Origin: Mesonia sp008017825
GTDB lineage: Bacteria > Bacteroidota > Bacteroidia > Flavobacteriales > Flavobacteriaceae
NCBI RefSeq assembly: GCF_008017825.1
Contig: NZ_VRLS01000012.1
Span: forward strand, 186,001 to 250,000
Direction: 5' to 3'
Length of the DNA stretch: 64,000 bases
The notes under the pieces are model-generated. The model was not told the origin of the DNA. It made no database searches and saw only the letters and a list, made by a program, of their open reading frames with translations. Shown piece by piece: positions 59,946-64,000 of the stretch (position 1 is the stretch's first letter; every line of letters begins with the position of its first letter). A program made the translations under genes and the position numbers.

Positions 59946-60458
59946 CTATTTAGAATACGCACCAGAAGAATAGGTAAGCTCGTAACTGTGGGTGTAAATT
60001 TCAAAGACGATTCCAAAAGGATCTTCTACGTAGCACATTTTAAAAGGTTTTTCTTTAGGGTAATATTCTCTAATTGGCATCCTTTGTTTTCCCCCATAAG
60101 CTACAATTTTGTCGATAAGCTCTTCAATATTTGGGTCTTGTATGCAAAAATGAAATAGACCTGTATTGAAAGGATTAAACTCTGGAGCTTCTTTAATTCC
60201 GTGCGGAAATGAAAATAACTCTACTCCAATTCCATCTGAAGTTGCCAAATGAGCAATTTCAAACTCGCTCCAATCGTCGCCAAAAACATCTATACACATT
60301 TGTCCAATAGCTGTTTCCTTTTCTTTTTTTACTGTAGAAGGCTCCATGGTAACATACCACCCCATTACTTCTGAATAGAATTTAACTGCTTTATGAATAT
60401 CTGGAACAGTAAGCCCAATATGGGAAAATGATTTAGGATAATTTTTTATTGTTGTCAT
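59946..60458 (-). CDS. VOC-family (glyoxalase-fold) protein
   Basis: I take the ATG at 60458 (170 aa). An upstream in-frame ATG at 60488 would reach into the promoter region. The protein is a two-module vicinal-oxygen-chelate protein: FSHIGLTVPDIHKAV (His near the N-terminus), a middle EIAHLATSDGIGVELF, FHFCIQDPNIEELI (His), and CYVEDPFGIVFEIYTHSYE (Glu). Substrate may be a lactone, thiol adduct or aromatic. It is divergent from an HxlR regulator that likely controls it. The intergenic region has a TAATTTTG promoter and an operator-like inverted repeat. Confidence 0.82.
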   Translation of the reverse strand: MTTIKNYPKSFSHIGLTVPDIHKAVKFYSEVMGWYVTMEPSTVKKEKETAIGQMCIDVFGDDWSEFEIAHLATSDGIGVELFSFPHGIKEAPEFNPFNTGLFHFCIQDPNIEELIDKIVAYGGKQRMPIREYYPKEKPFKMCYVEDPFGIVFEIYTHSYELTYSSGAYSK

Positions 60459-60476
60459 ATGATCTAATTTAGATTT

Positions 60477-60510
60477 CAAAATTAGCATATATTTGCTTGT
60501 TAGGCAACAA
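60477..60510. promoter_or_regulatory. Divergent promoters with operator-like inverted repeat
   Basis: For the VOC gene (minus): TTG, 20-bp spacer, and TAATTTTG (complement of 60477-60484). For hxlR (plus): TATATTTG at 60488-60495. The inverted repeat TTGTT-AGGC-AACAA (60497-60510) covers the VOC -33 element and the likely hxlR transcription start, a good place for autoregulation and repression. Confidence 0.6.
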
Positions 60511-60547
60511 CTTACCTTAAAGTGATATAGTTACTAAAAGGAGTAAA

Positions 60548-60895
60548 ATGCTGTTTTTTAAGATTTTAAAAGCATATAAATTAAATAAAGATATGGATTG
60601 CCCTTTAAATTACACCATGAATTTGATTGGAACAAAGTGGAAACCTCTAATTCTATTTCATTTGTTAGATGAAAATTTGCGTTCGGGAATTTTACAAAAG
60701 AAAATTCTGGGTATCTCCAATAAAATGTTCACTCAAACGGTAAGAGAGTTAGAAAAAGACGGACTTATTTTTAGAAAAGTATATCCCGTCGTGCCACCCA
60801 AAGTAGAATATGGATTAACCCATAGGGGAAAATCTCTTGAAACTATTTTAAGAAGTATGGACGAATGGGGATTAAACGATAGCGACGTTAATTAA
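60548..60895 (+). CDS. HxlR-family transcription regulator
   Basis: A 115-aa winged-helix regulator. The helix-turn-helix region reads NLIGTKWKPLILFHLL (about 26-41) and GISNKMFTQTVRELEKDG (about 55-72), with the wing in RKVYPVVPPKVEYGLT. Cys18 (MDCPLN) matches the conserved Cys of HxlR regulators that sense thiol-reactive chemicals. It is divergent from a VOC protein, a pairing typical of electrophile response. It converges on ogt with a 4-bp overlap. Confidence 0.9.
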   Translation: MLFFKILKAYKLNKDMDCPLNYTMNLIGTKWKPLILFHLLDENLRSGILQKKILGISNKMFTQTVRELEKDGLIFRKVYPVVPPKVEYGLTHRGKSLETILRSMDEWGLNDSDVN

Positions 60896-61365
60896 AACAA
60901 ACGTTGTTGTTGAGCAGGACTTTCGTGCTCAAGTAACCACTTTTTTCTCCAAATTCCACCAGCATAACCTGTAAGAGAACCATCGCTTCCAATCACTCGA
61001 TGACAGGGAACTACAATCCATAAAGGATTTTTTCCGTTAGCGGAAGCCACTGCTCGAATAGCTTTAGGATCGCCTAAGCGTTTAGAAAGTTCTAGATAAG
61101 AAGTAGTTTTTCCAAAAGGAATTTTTAAAAGTTCTTGCCAAACACGCTGCTGAAACGCAGTTCCCTGTGGCTGAGTTGGGAATGAGAAATCCTGTAAATT
61201 ACCTTCAAAGTAAGCTTTTAACTGCTCAGCTGCTTCAGTTAATTCTATATCCTGAAAATTTTTCTCTGGAGCTTCAGATAAAACTGAAATTTTCTCAACT
61301 CCGTTTGCCTTTCCTTCAATAAGGGCGATTCCAATAGGAGTTGGGAGATGATATTTATTTTTCAT
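60892..61365 (-). CDS. ogt: Methylated-DNA-[protein]-cysteine S-methyltransferase
   Basis: This enzyme takes alkyl groups from O6-methylguanine onto its own cysteine, once per molecule. The 157-aa protein has the PCHRV motif in IVVPCHRVIGSDG (active Cys near 121), and GTAFQQRVWQELLKIPFGKT. YAGGIWRKKWLLEHE is the usual end. It overlaps the CBS-domain gene upstream by 11 bp and is read in the same direction, so the pair is coupled. It is the Ogt/AGT type without the Ada regulatory domain. Confidence 0.94.
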   Translation of the reverse strand: MKNKYHLPTPIGIALIEGKANGVEKISVLSEAPEKNFQDIELTEAAEQLKAYFEGNLQDFSFPTQPQGTAFQQRVWQELLKIPFGKTTSYLELSKRLGDPKAIRAVASANGKNPLWIVVPCHRVIGSDGSLTGYAGGIWRKKWLLEHESPAQQQRLF

Positions 61366-62455
61366 CTTTCTCTTCTCCTGTAAATAAACCTAAGCGTTTT
61401 GCTCTACGCTCCCAATTTTTCCTAGCCAAGAGTTGCATATCCTCTACGCTATCGCTTTCATCCATAATTTCAAGCCCCAAAAGCGTTTCAATAATATCTT
61501 CCATGGTAATCAATCCTACAGTATTTCCAAATTCGTCAGTAACAATAGCCAAGTGTGATTTTTTGTCTATAAACAGCTCAAACAATTTAGGAATTGCAGT
61601 ATGAGAATGTGTAACTAAAACATCTTTTTTTAACTGATTTAAAGTATCGTTTCCTTTATTTTCAATCATATGTTCTAAAACTTCATCTTTCAACACAAAA
61701 CCTGTTATATTATTGGGTTGAGTTTTGAAGATAGGAATTCTTGAAAATTTTAAATTTTTATGAGTAGAAATAAAATCTTGAATGGTCGTTTCTTCTTCGG
61801 CTGTGACCGCAACAGAAAACGGCGTCATCACATCTTTTGCTAAAACCGATTTAAAGACCAGCATATTTTTTATAAAAGTGGTTTCATTTTCTTGAAAAAC
61901 ACCTTCTTTTTCCGCTGCATCGGTAATGGCCATAAACTCTTCTCTGCTCATTGTATTGGCGTGAGCAGATTTCCCAATAAGTTTGGTAGTTAACAAAAGC
62001 AGCCACAAAATACCTGTGTATTTTAACGGAAAAATAATGATACTTAGTGTTTTGGCAGTAAAATTACCTAAAGATTTCCAGTAACTGGCACCAATGGTTT
62101 TAGGTATAATTTCTGATAAGATTAAAATAAGGATGGTCATAATCGCAGATACCAATCCTACAAAATTGATTCCTAAAATTGAGTAATCAAATCCACCTTC
62201 TACAGCTAGTTTCCCAGCTTGGTTTCCCACTAGAATTGCACCTACCGTGTGAGCTATAGTATTAAGCGTTAAAATTGCGGTGAGTGGTGTATCTATATTT
62301 TTTTTAAAACCCGCTAAAGTTTTAGCGTAACTTTTTCCTTCTTTCGTTTTAATACGAATAAAAGTAGGGGTAAAGCTTAACAATGCCGCCTCTAGAATAG
62401 AGCATAAAAAAGAAACAAAAATAGAAACAAAGGCATAAACGATGAGTAGCGTCAT
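61355..62455 (-). CDS. CNNM/CorB-family membrane protein with CBS domains
   Basis: The 366-aa protein has a DUF21 transmembrane domain (about 5-180, four helices) and a cytosolic CBS pair (about 200-335; KDVMTPFSVAV, VTDEFGNTVGLITMEDIIE). CNNM/CorB proteins are Mg2+ transporters or Mg2+/divalent-ion sensors, and older annotations call them hemolysins. The transporter-associated CorC/HlyC C-terminal domain seems short or absent. Its 3' end overlaps the start of ogt by 11 bp. It has its own upstream region with a TAACTTTG-less promoter region that I cannot define. Confidence 0.85.
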   Translation of the reverse strand: MTLLIVYAFVSIFVSFLCSILEAALLSFTPTFIRIKTKEGKSYAKTLAGFKKNIDTPLTAILTLNTIAHTVGAILVGNQAGKLAVEGGFDYSILGINFVGLVSAIMTILILILSEIIPKTIGASYWKSLGNFTAKTLSIIIFPLKYTGILWLLLLTTKLIGKSAHANTMSREEFMAITDAAEKEGVFQENETTFIKNMLVFKSVLAKDVMTPFSVAVTAEEETTIQDFISTHKNLKFSRIPIFKTQPNNITGFVLKDEVLEHMIENKGNDTLNQLKKDVLVTHSHTAIPKLFELFIDKKSHLAIVTDEFGNTVGLITMEDIIETLLGLEIMDESDSVEDMQLLARKNWERRAKRLGLFTGEEKDEK

Positions 62456-62524
62456 AGTGATAAAGTAATTTTCAACAAGTTAAAAATTATTATGGCTGTT
62501 ACTCTTAATTTCTATTTAAAATTT

Positions 62525-62560
62525 AAAAACCCCGAGTAATTTGTGGCTCGGGGTTTTTAG
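62525..62560 (-). terminator. Terminator upstream of the CBS-domain gene
   Basis: AAAAACCCCGAG (62525-62536) pairs with CTCGGGGTTTTT (62547-62558), with T runs on both sides. It lies 4 bp beyond the stop of the 147-aa gene and ends that transcript. Confidence 0.92.
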
Positions 62561-62563
62561 AAA

Positions 62564-63007
62564 CTAACTTAGTTTTGCTTTCCATTTTTTAGCAAGTTCA
62601 AATTGTTCAATTGCAGAAACTTTTACATCATCATTATCTTTATAAAAATCAAATTGATGTTGGGTGTTAGAAGATTTAAAGACTAAAGAAATTTGCTCTA
62701 TAGACTTATCATTTTTTCTAATTTCTAAAAGATCGATAGAGAAGTTTTTAAAATCTATTATGTGCATTTTTTTCTCTAAACTTTCTAAATTTCCATATAT
62801 TAATTGTTCACTTTTATGATCTATTCCTATATAATCATCACCAAAAACATCAATTTCATTCAGTTGAATTTGATGAATCGCAGCTTTTTCTTGAATATTT
62901 TTTAAAGCTTGTTTTTTTCTTTTTGATTTTCCCATAACGGCATAAGCGACTGGGGCTGTAAATACGATTAGGAAAACTAATCCTAATACGATAGATGAAG
63001 TATCCAT
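62564..63007 (-). CDS. Hypothetical single-TM membrane protein
   Basis: A 147-aa protein with an N-terminal TM helix (about 6-25), a basic stop-transfer stretch (GKSKRKKQALKN), and a cytosolic domain of about 110 residues without obvious motifs. The cytosolic part contains IDVFGDDYIGIDHKSEQLIYG and DFKNFSIDLLEIRKND. Unknown in function. It is a single gene with a strong terminator. Its upstream gap to the next gene contains an iterated-palindrome copy. Confidence 0.7.
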   Translation of the reverse strand: MDTSSIVLGLVFLIVFTAPVAYAVMGKSKRKKQALKNIQEKAAIHQIQLNEIDVFGDDYIGIDHKSEQLIYGNLESLEKKMHIIDFKNFSIDLLEIRKNDKSIEQISLVFKSSNTQHQFDFYKDNDDVKVSAIEQFELAKKWKAKLS

Positions 63008-63033
63008 ATTTTTCTTTTTTGAGATGGCAGTTA

Positions 63034-63049
63034 CGCTTCCGCGGAAGCG
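63034..63049 (+). repeat. Iterated palindrome copy (intergenic)
   Basis: CGCTTCCGCGGAAGCG, the most complete copy, a perfect 16-bp palindrome. It is the only copy found outside a coding region, 27 bp upstream of the 147-aa gene. Confidence 0.9.
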
Positions 63050-63145
63050 AACTCGAATAAATTTTTAAATAAATCTAGGGTAAATGTGAAATCCCCAAAG
63101 AGAGAAAAATCTATTACAGGCTTTCACATTTAAAAAAGTAAACAA

Positions 63146-63496
63146 TCACAAAAAGAAATGAAATGGAAAAAGGTATCGAAAGATTTTCGCTCTTTGATCT
63201 ACACAGAGAAATTGTATAAAAAGAGTTTTGGTTGTTGAAAAAGCATCGACCTTAGAATGATACGCTGTAGTGAAATCATAACTCCATTGGTGATCAATTT
63301 CATAAGAAGGTGCAGAAGACGAAATTTCTTCTACGGCATAGAATTTATGTTCATTTGCCGAAGAGCTAATAGTTTCTTTAACGCTATTATCTAGCAAAAA
63401 AAGACCATCACCGCTTTTTGCAGTACTTACTAACGAGAGTAAAAGTATGCAAAAAGCAGTGAGAAATCTAGAATAAGATGCTAACGTTAAGTTCAT
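63146..63496 (-). CDS. Small hypothetical secreted or anchored protein
   Basis: A 116-aa protein with an N-terminal hydrophobic signal (about 10-25, FLTAFCILLLSLVSTA) and a mature part rich in Ser, Tyr and His (SSSAPSYEIDHQWSYDF). It ends in an aromatic-rich hydrophobic tail (FRYLFPFHFFL). I recognise no family. It is a lone gene between the palindrome-bearing gap and hemB (34 bp beyond). The signal and its length support a real gene, but evidence is thin. Confidence 0.5.
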   Translation of the reverse strand: MNLTLASYSRFLTAFCILLLSLVSTAKSGDGLFLLDNSVKETISSSANEHKFYAVEEISSSAPSYEIDHQWSYDFTTAYHSKVDAFSTTKTLFIQFLCVDQRAKIFRYLFPFHFFL

Positions 63497-63530
63497 AAAG
63501 CGAAGTTGAGCTAAAAGCTTGCCAAGTTAA

Positions 63531-64000
63531 TTATGAAAGTAATTTGGCAGCATCTTTGGCAAAATAAGTGGCAATAAAGTCAGCTCCCGCTCTTTTAATG
63601 GCAGTAAGTTGTTCTAAAATGACAGCATCGTGATCTAACCAACCTTTTTCTGAGGCGGCTTTGATCATAGCATATTCACCACTTACTTGATATACAGAAA
63701 TAGGAACATTCACGTTATTTTTTATATCTCTTACAATATCTAAATAACATAATCCTGGTTTTACCATAACGATATCGGCGCCTTCTTCAATATCCATAAG
63801 TGTTTCTTTAATAGCTTCATCGCGATTAGCAGGGTCCATTTGGTAAGTTTTCTTATCTTTTGGAATGTCTTTAGCATCTACAGGAGCCGAATCTAGGGCA
63901 TCTCTAAATGGACCATAAAAAGCAGAAGCAAATTTAGCACTGTAACTCATAATCCCGGTATTAGTGAAACCTTCCGTTTCTAAAGTTTCTCTCATCACCA
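63531..64000 (-). CDS. hemB: Delta-aminolevulinic acid dehydratase, C-terminal part
   Basis: HemB (porphobilinogen synthase) joins two 5-aminolevulinate molecules in haem synthesis. The window ends before the start codon, so only the last 156 or so residues are seen. Both Schiff-base lysines are present: MSYSAKFASAFYGPFRDA and MVKPGLCYLD. DPANRDEAI, GEYAMIKAA and GADFIATYFA are conserved family segments. The metal-binding part lies upstream and cannot be checked here. The gene ends 34 bp before the 116-aa gene. Confidence 0.95.
   Translation of the reverse strand, partial: VMRETLETEGFTNTGIMSYSAKFASAFYGPFRDALDSAPVDAKDIPKDKKTYQMDPANRDEAIKETLMDIEEGADIVMVKPGLCYLDIVRDIKNNVNVPISVYQVSGEYAMIKAASEKGWLDHDAVILEQLTAIKRAGADFIATYFAKDAAKLLS

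Noticed and set aside
61030..61046. TTCCGTTAGCGGAAGCC in ogt as another palindrome copy
   Set aside because: The centre is broken (GTTAGC in place of GCGG), so it is at most a degenerate relative.
1..64000. CRISPR arrays, insertion sequences, prophage or rRNA genes
   Set aside because: I found no regularly spaced direct repeats, transposase or integrase motifs, phage structural genes or rRNA-like sequence.

Overview
The window is a contiguous piece of a low-G+C chromosome from a member of the Bacteroidota, almost certainly family Flavobacteriaceae. The evidence is a protease with a type IX secretion (T9SS) C-terminal sorting domain, the gliding lipoprotein GldH, the typical Bacteroidota -7 promoter element TAnnTTTG in front of many genes, scarce Shine-Dalgarno sequences, a small protein with a PID-type C-terminal sorting signal, and a DUF177-rpmF-fabH-accB-accC order typical of the phylum. 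I see no rRNA, CRISPR array, insertion sequence or prophage. There is one tRNA gene with a CAU anticodon. The window opens inside an FtsX/LolE-type permease gene and closes inside hemB.

Layout. 0-7.6 kb: permease and rbfA, methylmalonyl-CoA epimerase, tRNA, ribE, pdxA, then the L32/fatty-acid block (DUF177, rpmF, fabH, accB, accC). 7.6-21 kb: amino-acid, wall and DNA genes (FAD oxidoreductase, mtgA, asd, mscL, alr, tdk, rsmI, recJ, lpxH, queD) mixed with small unknown genes. 21-25 kb: 2OG oxygenase and an AAA+/von Willebrand A pair. 25-31 kb: five co-directional genes running leftwards, a QEGLA-motif peptidase, a GshB-like ATP-grasp ligase and an AstE/AspA-like deacylase followed by MATE and EamA transporters. 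31-40 kb: thioesterase, HU/SPOR protein, dprA, trpS, plsC, an ECF sigma factor with a membrane-spanning partner, recA. 40-50 kb: a small structured transcript with a 30-aa ORF, trhO, an MBL-fold protein, ricT-gldH-PBP1A and scoAB. 50-64 kb: sterol-desaturase-like protein, fused oligopeptide ABC ATPase, a large secreted M4 protease, exonuclease, serine hydrolase, rlmF, a divergent VOC/HxlR pair, ogt, a CBS-domain membrane protein, hemB.

Two repeat systems are not explained by gene content. The first is a highly iterated palindrome: nine copies of TCCGCGGAAGCG, eight of them inside coding regions where they mostly encode Ser-Ala-Glu. The second is three copies of an 80-100 bp intergenic element with shared ends (7.6, 20.6 and 23.7 kb). 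The most system-like gene group is the QEGLA peptidase/ATP-grasp/deacylase operon. It could add and remove amino acids on a peptide or protein, but its substrate cannot be read from the sequence. Other points worth checking are the SD-led 30-aa ORF with attenuator-like hairpins at 40.7 kb, a hairpin that buries a start codon at 22.2 kb, a likely frameshift at 43.78 kb, and an operator-like inverted repeat lying over two divergent promoters at 60.5 kb.
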